A stretch of 64,000 nt of DNA from Noviherbaspirillum saxi (GTDB taxonomy: Bacteria; Pseudomonadota; Gammaproteobacteria; Burkholderiales; Burkholderiaceae_D), in NCBI RefSeq assembly GCF_003591035.1, contig NZ_QYUO01000001.1:3100001-3164000 (forward strand), read 5' to 3'. Below are positions 13,293 through 22,272 of this stretch, one piece after another (positions within the stretch are counted from its first letter, which is position 1; each line of letters begins with the position of its first letter). A model generated the notes under the pieces. It was not told the DNA's origin. It worked only from the letters and a program-made list of their open reading frames with translations, and ran no database searches. The position numbers and the translations under genes were made by a program.

Positions 13293-13304
13293 GTTGTTAA
13301 AGAT
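13293..13304 (-). promoter_or_regulatory. boxA in the rRNA leader
   Basis: The minus strand reads GATCTTTAACAA, a boxA-like site in the leader about 180 bases upstream of 16S. It is a weaker match than the spacer copy, with GATC in place of TGTTC. Confidence 0.5.
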
Positions 13305-13378
13305 CACCTGCTCGCCACAGATTCGCATCTGTCGCAACGCCGTCAAATCGTTGTGTTTGTCAGCAGCAGAGAAACGAG

Positions 13379-13407
13379 ATTATGAAACACTTTCTGTTTT
13401 GCGTCAA
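13379..13407 (-). promoter_or_regulatory. rRNA promoter, proximal (P2)
   Basis: On the minus strand: -35 TTGACG (13402-13407), a 17-base spacer and -10 CATAAT (13379-13384), followed by CTCGTTTCTC. Spacing is optimal and the site points at 16S. Confidence 0.75.
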
Positions 13408-13511
13408 GCCTTTTTACTTCCAACTTTTCGCATAACCGCTTCTTTTTACAAGGCTTTTCAGACTTCAAATCCGCTCGGAATCGTTTTGTTCGCGAGCAGC
13501 AAAGAGGCGAG

Positions 13512-13540
13512 ATTATGGTTGATTTTGCTGGGCCGGTCAA
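13512..13540 (-). promoter_or_regulatory. rRNA promoter, distal (P1)
   Basis: On the minus strand: -35 TTGACC (13535-13540), a 17-base spacer and -10 CATAAT (13512-13517), followed by CTCGCCTCTT. It has the same -10 and the same CTCG downstream of it as the proximal promoter 133 bases away, so the pair looks like a tandem duplication of one promoter type. Confidence 0.75.
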
Positions 13541-13882
13541 GGAAATTCATTGCCCAATTTTTTAAGATAAGAGCAGAATGGGTTGAGCGAGATCAAAGTC
13601 CGTGAGGGGGCTGGAAGTATCATTTCAAAGATCGCCGGTCGCTAATATCCGCCGACCAAATCTAACTACGCGGGTGCTCGTATTATCTTGCCGACTTGGC
13701 CTTTGAAGATTACGGGCAAAAAGTTTAGCCGAGGCAATACTTGCTTCCTGATGCCGTCTTCGCAGCTCAAGCAGGATGATGCCACCCGCAATGTCTTCGG
13801 CCGATCTTGACGTTCACGTATCAAAGGCAGGGTTTTCTGCCTCCTCATATTCTCCCTGCCATGCATTTTCGGAGCGCCCGAC
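13541..13882. other. Intergenic region between rRNA promoter and hemerythrin gene
   Basis: About 340 bases upstream of both the rRNA operon and the hemerythrin-like gene. It contains a small hairpin (GGCAG and CTGCC near 13827-13842) before the hemerythrin ribosome site. No gene is supported. Confidence 0.5.
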
Positions 13883-14248
13883 ATGGATTATTTGCATCAC
13901 GATCTCTTTGAAGCCCTGGAACAGTTGAGCGCTGTAGAAGATAGCGAGTTTGTCAGTGAATACGCTCGGATTGTCCATCGACTTGAGCGTGTTTTTAGGG
14001 CGGAAGAAGATTGGATGGATGAAACAAATTGCGTCGCAGCGCTTGCGCATCAGGAACAGCATGCACGAGCGCTAAGCGTTTTGCATCAGGCTCATGCACG
14101 TATTATGGCGGGCGACATCACATTTGGCCGCGATCTCGTTATGAACGCCTTACCGCAGTGGCTGGCTTTTCATAGCGCAACCATGGACTTGGCTCTTTCT
14201 TTGTCAATTCAAGAAAAGAACAAGAAGGAAGCGGCTAGCCAACAATAA
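13883..14248 (+). CDS. Hemerythrin-like protein with one His ligand replaced
   Basis: 121 residues of the bacteriohemerythrin type, a four-helix bundle that binds O2 at a di-iron site. Recognisable ligands are His5 or His6, Glu41 in FRAEEDWM, His56 and His60 in HQEQH, and His97 and Asp102 in WLAFHSATMD. The position normally held by His in the HFxxEExxM signature is Val37, so one iron ligand appears missing unless His32 replaces it. A GGAG ribosome site lies eight bases before the ATG. It stands alone, convergent with mltA. Roles known for relatives include oxygen sensing or storage; which applies here is not shown. Confidence 0.75.
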   Translation: MDYLHHDLFEALEQLSAVEDSEFVSEYARIVHRLERVFRAEEDWMDETNCVAALAHQEQHARALSVLHQAHARIMAGDITFGRDLVMNALPQWLAFHSATMDLALSLSIQEKNKKEAASQQ

Positions 14249-14325
14249 CTCCTCACGTTGAGCGGACAGTGTGCGACGCGGCAAATATGACATCTCATGC
14301 GTTGTACATGATTGTATCCACTCCT

Positions 14326-15534
14326 TTATTTCGCTGCGAGCGGCCTCGCCAATTTCGGCAACAACACCCACATCGCTCCCCGCTGTTTCATTTTGCCGGC
14401 CTTGTTCCCAGCTTCAGTACCGAATCCCCAGAAAAAATCGGCACGCACGTTTCCTTTGATAGCTCCGCCGGTGTCCTGTGCAATTGTCAGCCGCTGCATG
14501 GAAATATCGGTGCTTGGTTGTGTCGTGGAAAGAAATACTGGGGCACCAAGCGGAACAATTTGCGGATCGACAGCAATCGAACGTTGTGGCGTTAGCGGGA
14601 CACCTAGTGCACCCTTCGGACCTTTCGCCGCGTCAAGCAACTTTTCTTCGTTAAAGAAAACATAACTTGGATTTGCGTTCAACAGCTCCTGTTGGCGCGC
14701 AGGATTGGCGGCGTACCAAGCTTTAATGCTTTGTGCTGAGGCTTGATCCAGGGTCAACTCGCCCTTGTCGACGAGATAGCGTCCTATCGATTTGTAAGGA
14801 TGTCCATTCTGGTCGGCATAAGCGACACGCACGATTTCCTTGCTATCGGCGAGCTGAACACGCCCCGAACCTTGCACTTGAAGAAAAAAAGCCTCGATCG
14901 GATCATCGACCCACAATAATTCCTTACCGTTCAACGTGCCGGACTGAAGCATTTCACCGCGCGACAAATAGGGAACGACTTTGTTGCCAACGACGCGTCC
15001 ACGCAAGCGCATCCCTTTGAGTTCCGGATACACACCACTCATGTCGATTGTCAACATATCATCCGGACTACGATGCAACGGCGTCTGAAAAGGGCCGCCG
15101 CGCTTGCGGGCACCGCGCAACATTGGCTCGTAATAGCCGGTTACCAGGCCACTATCGGTGCCATCCGCGTTGAAGGCCTGATAAGGAACGAAGAAGGCTT
15201 CAAAGAATGTGCGGATCGCCGGCTCGCTTGCAGCATTCACATCGCGCGCGATCGTGCAAGGCTCCTTCCAGTCAGCGCGCTTTATCAGCACATCGCATGA
15301 AGCCATGAACGCTGGCCAAGCCTCGCGTAACTTGTCCTTGTCCCAGCCCGGCACGGCCGCAAACGTTGTCGGACGCAAAACTTCTTTGGGCGCGTCTACC
15401 TGTTTGGGAGGTGTTGCCGGCTGCGTTACCACCGGCGGTTTTGCAGTCTGCTGCGGGGGTACAGTAGTACATGCGGATATTGCAAGAGCAACTGCGATGG
15501 CAGATGCGAGTAAACTTGGGCGTATGACTGACAT
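14326..15534 (-). CDS. mltA: Membrane-bound lytic murein transglycosylase A
   Basis: 402 residues from the chosen ATG. The N-terminus MSVIRPSLLASAIAVALAIS-AC is a lipoprotein signal with the lipobox at about residues 19-22, so the enzyme is probably tethered to the outer membrane. A MltA barrel domain (TGYYEPMLRG, SRGEMLQSG) is followed by a C-terminal 3D domain with the pattern AQDTGGAIKGNVRADFFWG that contains the catalytic Asp. It cleaves peptidoglycan to 1,6-anhydro products. An in-frame ATG 16 codons upstream (15582) would mask the signal peptide. The start codon lies 14 bases from that of the divergent small membrane gene. Confidence 0.9.
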   Translation of the reverse strand: MSVIRPSLLASAIAVALAISACTTVPPQQTAKPPVVTQPATPPKQVDAPKEVLRPTTFAAVPGWDKDKLREAWPAFMASCDVLIKRADWKEPCTIARDVNAASEPAIRTFFEAFFVPYQAFNADGTDSGLVTGYYEPMLRGARKRGGPFQTPLHRSPDDMLTIDMSGVYPELKGMRLRGRVVGNKVVPYLSRGEMLQSGTLNGKELLWVDDPIEAFFLQVQGSGRVQLADSKEIVRVAYADQNGHPYKSIGRYLVDKGELTLDQASAQSIKAWYAANPARQQELLNANPSYVFFNEEKLLDAAKGPKGALGVPLTPQRSIAVDPQIVPLGAPVFLSTTQPSTDISMQRLTIAQDTGGAIKGNVRADFFWGFGTEAGNKAGKMKQRGAMWVLLPKLARPLAAK

Positions 15535-15548
15535 GAAGGAACAGAAAA

Positions 15549-15689
15549 ATGTGGCTATTAATGCTTGAAGCGGGCGTTGCACTCTTCCTGCTTGTGTTTA
15601 TTGTCTGGTGGACGATGTTCCATGGCCGCGAGCCGGACAAGGCTCCACCGCCCGAGCACACAGGTCGCAAAGACGATGTGCAACAGTAA
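15549..15689 (+). CDS. 46-residue single-span membrane peptide
   Basis: ATG at 15549 to TAA at 15687-15689. An AAGGA ribosome site lies eight bases upstream. The peptide begins MWLLMLEAGV and has one hydrophobic span (about residues 2-24, ending WWTMF). The tail is polar and charged (HGREPDKAPPPEHTGRKDD). It is divergent from mltA, with 14 bases between the start codons, and ends one base before the convergent apaG stop. The tight fit between two genes, the good ribosome site and the coherent membrane topology support it as real. I know no function or family name for it. Confidence 0.6.
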   Translation: MWLLMLEAGVALFLLVFIVWWTMFHGREPDKAPPPEHTGRKDDVQQ

Positions 15690-15690
15690 A

Positions 15691-16065
15691 TTAGTGCAGC
15701 GTGCGTGGCAATGACAAGATGAATTCAGGGATGGCCGTTTCAAATTTTTCGCCATCTTCTGCAACACAGAAATACGTACCTTTCATGGATCCCTGTGGCG
15801 TAGCGAGCGCTGTGCCGCTGGTGTATTCAAACTGCGCACCGGGTGCGAGCAGTGGTTGGTGACCGACGACGCCAAGCCCCTTCACTTCCTCGACCCGGTT
15901 GTTGCCATCGACAATGATCCAATGCCGCGAGATCAGCTGCGCAGGTAGCTCACCGGTATTCTTGATCGTGATCGTATAGGCAAAGACATAATTCGAGCGA
16001 TCAGGATCGGATTGCTCGGCAAGATATTGCGTGCGTACGGACACGGTAAATTCATAGGCGGCCAT
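15691..16065 (-). CDS. apaG: ApaG family protein
   Basis: 124 residues matching the length and signature of ApaG: YVFAYTITIKNTG near 26-38, LISRHWIIVDGN near 43-54 and a Gly-rich GTYFCVAEDGEKF near the end. It is a fibronectin-like beta sandwich. In enterobacteria apaG is linked to Co2+ resistance and Mg2+ efflux and lies with apaH; here it lies next to mltA and rpe, a common betaproteobacterial context. The molecular role is not settled. Confidence 0.92.
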   Translation of the reverse strand: MAAYEFTVSVRTQYLAEQSDPDRSNYVFAYTITIKNTGELPAQLISRHWIIVDGNNRVEEVKGLGVVGHQPLLAPGAQFEYTSGTALATPQGSMKGTYFCVAEDGEKFETAIPEFILSLPRTLH

Positions 16066-16226
16066 GGAAGTCCTTGTTGTTCTTGTCAGTCAGTCAGCAT
16101 GTCACTGCACGTGGCAGCATCCGGCTCATTGCACACCAATTCGGTCAACAATGCAACACGTCGGGTTCGGATGAGCAGGTAAAATAGCGCATTCTTTATA
16201 GCGCATCCTCTTGAAACCTGCTTGCC

Positions 16227-16892
16227 ATGGCCAACTATCGCATCGCCCCCAGTATCCTGTCCGCCGATTTTGCCCGTCTGGGCGAAGAAGTCCGTAACGT
16301 CGTTACAGCTGGTGCCGACATCATTCATTTCGATGTAATGGACAACCATTACGTACCCAATCTGACAATCGGCCCACTGGTTTGCGAAGCGATCCGACCG
16401 CATGTCCAGGTGCCGATCGACGTGCATCTGATGGTCAAGCCGGTTGACCGCATCATTCCCGATTTTGCCAAAGCGGGCGCGAATATCATCACCTTCCATC
16501 CGGAAGCATCCGTGCACATCGACCGTTCATTGCAACTGATTCGCGATCATGGCTGCAAGGCCGGCCTGGTCTTCAATCCTGCAACACCGCTGCATTACCT
16601 CGACCACGTCATGGACAGGCTGGACATGATTCTCATCATGTCGGTCAATCCCGGATTCGGTGGCCAGTCATTCATTCCGGAAGCACTGTCAAAGATTGCT
16701 GCGGTTCGGCGACGCATCGATGACTCCGGCCGGGACATCATGCTCGAAGTGGATGGCGGGATCAAGATCGAGAATATTGCCGAGGCAGCGCGCGCCGGCG
16801 CGGACACCTTCGTGGCGGGTTCGGCAATCTTCGGCAAGCCGGATTACAAGACCGTGATCGACGCGATGCGTGGTCAGCTGGCGCAAGTATGA
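16227..16892 (+). CDS. rpe: Ribulose-phosphate 3-epimerase
   Basis: 221 residues, full length for Rpe. Signature elements of the TIM barrel are visible: [13 protein letters not shown] at the N-terminus with the catalytic Asp in HFDVMD near 34-39, HLMVKP near 72-77, [10 protein letters not shown] near 139-148 and EVDGGI near 175-180. It interconverts ribulose 5-phosphate and xylulose 5-phosphate in the pentose phosphate pathway. Its 3' end overlaps the gph start by four bases (ATGA), indicating coupling. The order rpe-gph-trpE is typical of betaproteobacteria. Confidence 0.96.
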   Translation: MANYRIAPSILSADFARLGEEVRNVVTAGADIIHFDVMDNHYVPNLTIGPLVCEAIRPHVQVPIDVHLMVKPVDRIIPDFAKAGANIITFHPEASVHIDRSLQLIRDHGCKAGLVFNPATPLHYLDHVMDRLDMILIMSVNPGFGGQSFIPEALSKIAAVRRRIDDSGRDIMLEVDGGIKIENIAEAARAGADTFVAGSAIFGKPDYKTVIDAMRGQLAQV

Positions 16893-17581
16893 ACGCACCG
16901 GAAAGGCTGTCCTGGCACGGCATTCGCGCCGCCATCATCGACCTCGACGGCACGATGATCCATACCGCGCCGGACTTTCATGTGGCGGTCAATCGCATGC
17001 GGGCCGATCTCGCGCTCGGTCCGCTCCACATCGACACGATCACGCATTTCGTCGGCAAAGGAACGGAAAACCTGATGCGGCGCGTGCTGGCTGTCGACTA
17101 CGGACCAGAGGATGTAGAGCTGCATTTTCCGGTCGCGCTGGCATCGTATCAAAGGCATTATCTGTCTATCAACGGCGACTATTCGACCCTTTACCCGGGC
17201 GTGCGCGAAGGCTTGCAAGCGCTCCAGGCAAAAGGTTTGCGATTGGCATGCGTGACCAACAAGCCCATTGCTTTCGCCCTGCCATTGCTGGACAAAACAG
17301 GTTTGCGCCCGTTCTTTGAAATCGTCTATGGCGGGGATTCTCTGCCTCGCAAAAAACCGGATCCCCTTCCCTTGCTTACCGTATGCAGGGACTTCTCGCT
17401 GGCGCCCGGACAGGTGGTGGCGATCGGCGACTCGTCCAATGACGCGGAAGCGGCGCGCGCTGCCGGATGTCGGGTACTGAACGTGCCTTACGGGTACAAC
17501 CATGGCGAATCTATACATCACGTCGATTCCGATGGTATAGTTCCAACGCTGCTGGACGCAGCACAACTTATTTCTGCATAA
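16889..17581 (+). CDS. gph: Phosphoglycolate phosphatase
   Basis: 230-residue HAD phosphatase. The nucleophile motif DLDGT is at 18-22, preceded by AAII, a Lys-containing motif III appears in [10 protein letters not shown] and the acidic motif IV in [13 protein letters not shown]. It removes phosphate from 2-phosphoglycolate, a by-product of DNA repair and oxygenase reactions. Start overlaps rpe by four bases. The trp leader peptide begins only 14 bases after its stop, so transcription may continue into the trp attenuator. Confidence 0.92.
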   Translation: MNAPERLSWHGIRAAIIDLDGTMIHTAPDFHVAVNRMRADLALGPLHIDTITHFVGKGTENLMRRVLAVDYGPEDVELHFPVALASYQRHYLSINGDYSTLYPGVREGLQALQAKGLRLACVTNKPIAFALPLLDKTGLRPFFEIVYGGDSLPRKKPDPLPLLTVCRDFSLAPGQVVAIGDSSNDAEAARAAGCRVLNVPYGYNHGESIHHVDSDGIVPTLLDAAQLISA

Positions 17582-17595
17582 ACAACGCATCCATA

Positions 17596-17682
17596 ATGTT
17601 TCTCGGCAAAAAACGTAACGTAACCTCACCGGGCCTGTTTGAGGCCTGGCTGTGGCGACGCTGGCAATCCTGGTCCAACTGA
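17596..17682 (+). CDS. trpL: trp operon leader peptide
   Basis: A 28-residue peptide from ATG 17596 to TGA 17680-17682. It has four Trp codons close together at residues 18, 20, 23 and 26 and lies directly ahead of a hairpin with a T run and then trpE. Ribosome stalling at these codons when Trp-tRNA is scarce would select the antiterminator. The Trp density, position and linked terminator make this call strong although the peptide has no fixed sequence. Confidence 0.85.
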   Translation: MFLGKKRNVTSPGLFEAWLWRRWQSWSN

Positions 17683-17737
17683 CCCCGATCGCCGCTGGCC
17701 GCTCATGTCTTGAGCTTGCAAGGCCGGCAACGTTTTT
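17648..17737 (+). promoter_or_regulatory. trp attenuator (terminator/antiterminator switch)
   Basis: Terminator: GCTGGCC (17694-17700) pairs with GGCCGGC (17722-17728), with an inner stem GCTCA/TGAGC (17701-17705 with 17711-17715), followed by AACG and five T residues (17733-17737). Alternative pairing: 17652-17658 (GTGGCGA) can pair with 17689-17695 (TCGCCGC) and take bases from the terminator stem. The first partner lies within the Trp-codon region of trpL. Pairings were found by eye; energies were not calculated. Confidence 0.75.
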
Positions 17738-17792
17738 GCACTATCACCCCCGCTATAGGACTCTCGTTCTACAATAGCGCCCGGAGAGAAAC

Positions 17793-19289
17793 ATGACTGA
17801 ACTCGAATTCAAATCGCTGGCCACGCAAGGCTACAACCGTATTCCGCTGATTGCCGAAGCTTTTGCGGACCTCGAAACTCCCCTGACCCTGTACCTGAAA
17901 CTGGCGCAGCCTCAGAATGCCGGCCGCAATACCTTCCTGCTCGAATCGGTTGTCGGCGGCGAGCGGTTCGGACGCTATTCCTTCATCGGTCTGCCCGCAT
18001 CCACATTGATGCGCAGCTATGGCACCAGGACGGAAGTGGTCAAGGATGGCAAGGTCATCGAAACCCACGAAGGCAATCCGCTCGAATTCATTACCGAGTT
18101 CCAGGCGCGCTACAAGGCTGCGATCCGTCCCGGCATGCCGCGCTTTTGTGGCGGCCTCGCTGGTTACTTCGGTTACGACACCGTACGCCATATCGAAAAG
18201 CGGCTCGCCAATTCGACGCCCAAAGACGACCTCGGGCTGCCGGACATCCAGTTGCTTGTCACGGAAGAACTGGCCGTCATCGACAACCTGTCGGGCAAAC
18301 TCTACCTGATCGTGTATGCCGATCCGACCCAATCGGAAGCCTATTCGAAGGCGCGCCAGCGACTGAAGGATTTGCGCGCAATGCTGCGCCGCGCGGTCGA
18401 TGCGCCGGTAACCTCTGCATCGGTGCGCACCGATACCGTGCGCGACTTCGACAAGGCCGATTACATCCGCGCAGTCGAACAGGCCAAGGAATACATCATG
18501 GCCGGCGATTTGATGCAGGTGCAGGTCGGTCAAAGACTCAAGAAATCCTACGTCGATTCGCCGCTATCGCTGTATCGCGCACTGCGTTCGCTGAATCCTT
18601 CGCCGTATATGTATTTCTACAATTTCGGCGACATGCAGATTGTCGGCGCGTCGCCGGAAATTCTGGTGCGTAACGAACAGACCAATGACAGCAAGCGCAA
18701 GGTGACGATACGCCCGCTCGCAGGCACCCGCCCGCGCGGCGCGACACCGGACAAGGATGCCCAGCTTGCCAAGGAATTGCTGGCCGACCCGAAAGAGATC
18801 GCCGAGCATGTCATGCTGATCGATCTCGCACGTAACGATATCGGCCGGATTGCCGAGACCGGCAGCGTGCAGGTGACCGACAAGCTGGTGATCGAAAAGT
18901 ATTCGCATGTGCAGCACATCGTGTCGAATGTCGAAGGTATCCTGAAGCCCGACTTGTCCAATCTCGACGTGCTCAAGGCCACCTTCCCCGCCGGCACACT
19001 GTCCGGTGCGCCGAAGGTGCGCGCGATGGAAATCATCGATGAACTCGAGCCAACCAAGCGCGGCATCTACGGCGGCGCCTGCGGCTATCTGTCCTTTGGC
19101 GGAGAAATGGACTTGGCGATCGCGATTCGCACCGGTGTCATCAAGGACGGTACCCTGTATGTGCAAGCTGCTGCCGGCGTGGTCGCCGACTCGATTCCCG
19201 AGATGGAATGGCAGGAAACCGAAAACAAGGCGCGCGCCGTATTGCGCGCGGCCGAGCAGGTACAAGACGGACTGGATGGGGAGCTCTGA
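17793..19289 (+). CDS. trpE: Anthranilate synthase component I
   Basis: 498 residues, normal for TrpE. The N-terminal feedback domain carries LLES near residue 50, where Trp-binding residues lie. The chorismate-binding domain has [14 protein letters not shown] [20 protein letters not shown] near 392-411 and [11 protein letters not shown] near 306-316. It converts chorismate to anthranilate using ammonia from TrpG. A GGAGAG ribosome site precedes the ATG. It is regulated by the attenuator just upstream. trpG begins one base after its stop. Confidence 0.96.
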   Translation: MTELEFKSLATQGYNRIPLIAEAFADLETPLTLYLKLAQPQNAGRNTFLLESVVGGERFGRYSFIGLPASTLMRSYGTRTEVVKDGKVIETHEGNPLEFITEFQARYKAAIRPGMPRFCGGLAGYFGYDTVRHIEKRLANSTPKDDLGLPDIQLLVTEELAVIDNLSGKLYLIVYADPTQSEAYSKARQRLKDLRAMLRRAVDAPVTSASVRTDTVRDFDKADYIRAVEQAKEYIMAGDLMQVQVGQRLKKSYVDSPLSLYRALRSLNPSPYMYFYNFGDMQIVGASPEILVRNEQTNDSKRKVTIRPLAGTRPRGATPDKDAQLAKELLADPKEIAEHVMLIDLARNDIGRIAETGSVQVTDKLVIEKYSHVQHIVSNVEGILKPDLSNLDVLKATFPAGTLSGAPKVRAMEIIDELEPTKRGIYGGACGYLSFGGEMDLAIAIRTGVIKDGTLYVQAAAGVVADSIPEMEWQETENKARAVLRAAEQVQDGLDGEL

Positions 19290-19290
19290 C

Positions 19291-19854
19291 ATGCTGCTGA
19301 TGATCGATAACTACGACTCCTTCACCTTCAATCTGGTCCAGTACTTCGGCGAGCTTGGTGAAGACGTGCGCACTTTCCGCAACGATGAGATCACGCTGGA
19401 TCAGATCGCAGCCATGAAGCCGGACCGTATCTGCATTTCTCCTGGCCCTTGCACGCCGAACGAAGCGGGAGTATCGGTAGCGGTCTTGAAGGAATTCGCG
19501 GGCAAGCTGCCTATCCTCGGCGTATGCCTGGGGCATCAGGGAATCGGCGCGGCCTTTGGCGGCAAGGTGATCCGCGCGAAACAAGTCATGCATGGCAAGA
19601 CTTCGGTGATTCATCATACCGGCGTCGGCGTATTCAAGGATTTGCCCAATCCGTACACGGTGATCCGCTACCACTCGCTTGCGATCGAACGCGAATCGCT
19701 GCCCGACTGCCTCGAAGTCACCGCGTGGACCGACGATGGCGAGATCATGGGTGTGCGGCACAAGGAATTCGACATCGAAGGCGTGCAGTTTCATCCGGAA
19801 TCCATTCTGTCCGAGCACGGTCATGCGTTGCTGAAGAACTTCCTGACCAGATAA
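19291..19854 (+). CDS. trpG: Anthranilate synthase component II (glutamine amidotransferase)
   Basis: 187-residue class I glutamine amidotransferase starting [19 protein letters not shown]. The nucleophile Cys is in LGVCLGHQG near residue 79 and the His/Glu pair in [11 protein letters not shown] near 170. It supplies ammonia to TrpE. A longer in-frame reading that overlaps trpE exists, but the ATG at 19291 gives the canonical N-terminus and follows a GGGGAG site. Related PabA proteins share the fold; adjacency to trpE and trpD decides the name, although it may also serve as PabA. Confidence 0.95.
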   Translation: MLLMIDNYDSFTFNLVQYFGELGEDVRTFRNDEITLDQIAAMKPDRICISPGPCTPNEAGVSVAVLKEFAGKLPILGVCLGHQGIGAAFGGKVIRAKQVMHGKTSVIHHTGVGVFKDLPNPYTVIRYHSLAIERESLPDCLEVTAWTDDGEIMGVRHKEFDIEGVQFHPESILSEHGHALLKNFLTR

Positions 19855-19862
19855 ATGCGATC

Positions 19863-19890
19863 AATCCCTGTTCCGGAAGGTAGAGGGATT
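19863..19890 (+). other. Hairpin in the trpG-trpD gap
   Basis: AATCCCT (19863-19869) and AGGGATT (19884-19890) form a perfect seven-base stem, with TTCCGGAA inside the loop. There is no following T run, so it is not an intrinsic terminator. It may be an mRNA-stability or processing element. Confidence 0.4.
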
Positions 19891-19918
19891 AAGACAAACA
19901 ATTCTTGAAGAGGCTGCC

Positions 19919-20953
19919 ATGCCGATCACCCCGCAAGAAGCGCTATTACGCTGCATTGAGCATCGCGAAATATTCCATGATGAAATGCTGTCGCTATTCC
20001 GCAAGATCATGGGTGGCGAAATGTCGCCCGTGATGATTGCGGCGCTGACCATGGGATTGCGCGTCAAGAAGGAAACAATCGGTGAAATCGCCGCGGCGGC
20101 CCAGGTCATGCGTGAATTCGCCACCAAGGTCCCAACCAGGAATACCGAAAACCTGCTGGACATCGTCGGCACCGGTGGCGACGGTGCACATACCTTCAAT
20201 ATTTCCACTGCATCGATGTTTGTCGCTGCTGCTGCGGGCGCACGTGTTGCCAAACATGGCGGCCGCAGCGTGTCGTCCTCATCCGGCAGCGCGGACGTAC
20301 TGGAAGCTTTGGGCGCCAACATCAATCTGAAACCCGAGCAGGTTGCGCAATGCATCGAGGAAACCGGCATCGGCTTCATGTTCGCGCCCAACCACCATGC
20401 GGCGATGAAGCATGCAGCACCGGTACGCAAGGAACTCGGCGTACGCACGATTTTTAATATTCTTGGACCGCTGACCAACCCGGCCGGCGCGCCCAATATC
20501 CTGATGGGCGTGTTCCATCCGGATCTGGTTGGCATCCAGGTGCGCGTGCTGCAGCGGCTGGGCGCACAGCATGCGCTAGTGGTCTGGGGTCGTGACAATA
20601 TGGATGAAGTTTCGCTCGGTGCCGGCACGATGGTCGGCGAACTGGTCAATGGCGAAATTCGCGAATACGAAATCCATCCGGAAGACTTTGGCCTGCAGAT
20701 GGTGGCAAGCCGCAACCTGAAAGTCTCGGGTGCGGACGAGTCCAAGCAAAAAATTCTCGAAGCGCTCGACAATACACCGGGCCCGGTACGCGACATTGTG
20801 GTGCTGAATGCGGGTACGGCGCTGTATGCTGCCGGCATCGTACCGGCGATCGGCGACGGCTTGATGAAAGCGCGCGAAGTCTTGGCGTCCGGCGCTGCCC
20901 GCAGCAAGCTGCAGCAATTCATTCAGGTTACGCAACAGCTCGGCGCGGCGTAA
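19919..20953 (+). CDS. trpD: Anthranilate phosphoribosyltransferase
   Basis: 344 residues. The PRPP-binding [14 protein letters not shown] is at about 81-94 and the KHGGRS motif near 107-112, as in TrpD. It joins anthranilate to PRPP. The start codon follows GAAGAGG. It is separated from trpG by 64 bases containing a small hairpin. TrpD is not fused to TrpG, unlike in enterobacteria. Confidence 0.96.
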   Translation: MPITPQEALLRCIEHREIFHDEMLSLFRKIMGGEMSPVMIAALTMGLRVKKETIGEIAAAAQVMREFATKVPTRNTENLLDIVGTGGDGAHTFNISTASMFVAAAAGARVAKHGGRSVSSSSGSADVLEALGANINLKPEQVAQCIEETGIGFMFAPNHHAAMKHAAPVRKELGVRTIFNILGPLTNPAGAPNILMGVFHPDLVGIQVRVLQRLGAQHALVVWGRDNMDEVSLGAGTMVGELVNGEIREYEIHPEDFGLQMVASRNLKVSGADESKQKILEALDNTPGPVRDIVVLNAGTALYAAGIVPAIGDGLMKAREVLASGAARSKLQQFIQVTQQLGAA

Positions 20954-20989
20954 GCCCCCGATCGCGTCCACTACAGGCTCATCAAGAAC

Positions 20990-21790
20990 ATGTCCGATAT
21001 CCTCAATAAAATCCTAGACGTCAAAGCGGATGAAGTCGCCGCCGCGAAGAAATACCGCGACTTGGCCAGTCTGCGGCGCGAGGTGGAAAACGATACCGAA
21101 GCAAGGCAAACCCTGCGCGGATTCGAAGCCAGTCTACGTGCGAAAGTCGCTGCAGGACATCCAGCCATCATCGCAGAAGTAAAGAAGGCTTCGCCTTCCA
21201 AAGGCGTCTTGCGCGCCAATTTTCGTCCAGCTGAAATTGCAGCAAGCTATGCCGACCATGGCGCCGCTTGTCTGTCCGTATTGACCGATGTGCAGTTCTT
21301 CCAGGGCGCGCCGGAGTATCTGAAACAGGCACGCGCCGCCTGCGCCATTCCGGTGCTGCGCAAGGATTTCATGATCGATCTGTACCAGGTGTATGAAGCA
21401 CGCTCCTGGGGCGCGGACTGCATCTTGCTGATCGTTTCCGCGCTCGACCATGGGTTGATGGCGGAACTGGAAGCCTGTGCGCATGAACTCGGCATGAGCG
21501 TACTGGTTGAAGTGCATGACGGCGATGAATTGGATGCCGCGCTGCGCCTGAAAACCAGGCTGGTCGGTATTAACAACCGCAACCTGCGCACCTTCGAAAC
21601 GTCTCTGCAGACGACCCTCAAGCTTCTACCGCGCATTCCGCCCGAAAAACTGGTCGTGACCGAATCCGGCATCCTCAAGCCGGACGATGTGAAACTGATG
21701 CGCGACGCCGACGTTCATACCTTCCTGGTCGGTGAGGCATTCATGCGCGCTGAAAATCCGGGCGTGGAATTGCAACGCCTGTTTTTCTGA
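20990..21790 (+). CDS. trpC: Indole-3-glycerol phosphate synthase
   Basis: 266-residue TIM barrel. [12 protein letters not shown] near 61-72 holds the first catalytic Lys; LRKDFMID near 121-128 holds the second; the phosphate-binding loop TESGIL is near 222-227. It makes indole-3-glycerol phosphate from the carboxyphenylamino-deoxyribulose phosphate. TrpF is not fused and trpF, trpB and trpA are not in the window, so the pathway is split between loci, as is common in this group. Confidence 0.95.
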   Translation: MSDILNKILDVKADEVAAAKKYRDLASLRREVENDTEARQTLRGFEASLRAKVAAGHPAIIAEVKKASPSKGVLRANFRPAEIAASYADHGAACLSVLTDVQFFQGAPEYLKQARAACAIPVLRKDFMIDLYQVYEARSWGADCILLIVSALDHGLMAELEACAHELGMSVLVEVHDGDELDAALRLKTRLVGINNRNLRTFETSLQTTLKLLPRIPPEKLVVTESGILKPDDVKLMRDADVHTFLVGEAFMRAENPGVELQRLFF

Positions 21791-21795
21791 GCGTA

Positions 21796-22272
21796 CTAGC
21801 GCCGACGTTCGATCAGCGCCCGCGCGACTAGCCCCAATGCGAGCATTGCATAAATGCCTGTCAGCGAAGTATTCGATAGTCGCTTTTCATACCCAGGAGT
21901 AAAGCGTCTCGGCACCAGATAGTAATCGGTGACGTAGGCGCCCGCAGTGACCACTGCCGCCCCCACCAGTGGTCGCAACGGAGAACTGCTGCGATCTCCT
22001 GCCTGTGGGGCAAACCACTTTTCATAGATTGATGCCCAGAACACGGTTGCCGCGTGATTCAGCAAAAATCCGGTCACGGTGTATTTGAGCGAAGGCTTGT
22101 CTTGCCATGCCGCCTTTTCGCCCCAAACCACATGGCTGGTGGCATTCAGCGGAGCGGCATAGGAAGCTGTTTCCCGCTTGCCGGCAAGTGATGCCGCCAG
22201 CGCCGTAGTGACGCCGGCAACCGTGCCGGAAATCAGGGAGCGGCCAATTACGCTGTTGGTTTGCACATTCAT
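21796..22272 (-). CDS. Conserved integral membrane protein of unknown function
   Basis: 158 residues from an ATG preceded by AGGAGA at good spacing; a longer frame extends upstream but lacks such a site. Four hydrophobic segments are visible: near 11-30, 65-85, 100-120 and 134-152. Motifs ATSHVVWG and NHAATVFWASIYEKWF look family-specific. I recall similar unnamed proteins in other Burkholderiales, but no function. It ends five bases after trpC on the opposite strand. Confidence 0.7.
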   Translation of the reverse strand: MNVQTNSVIGRSLISGTVAGVTTALAASLAGKRETASYAAPLNATSHVVWGEKAAWQDKPSLKYTVTGFLLNHAATVFWASIYEKWFAPQAGDRSSSPLRPLVGAAVVTAGAYVTDYYLVPRRFTPGYEKRLSNTSLTGIYAMLALGLVARALIERRR

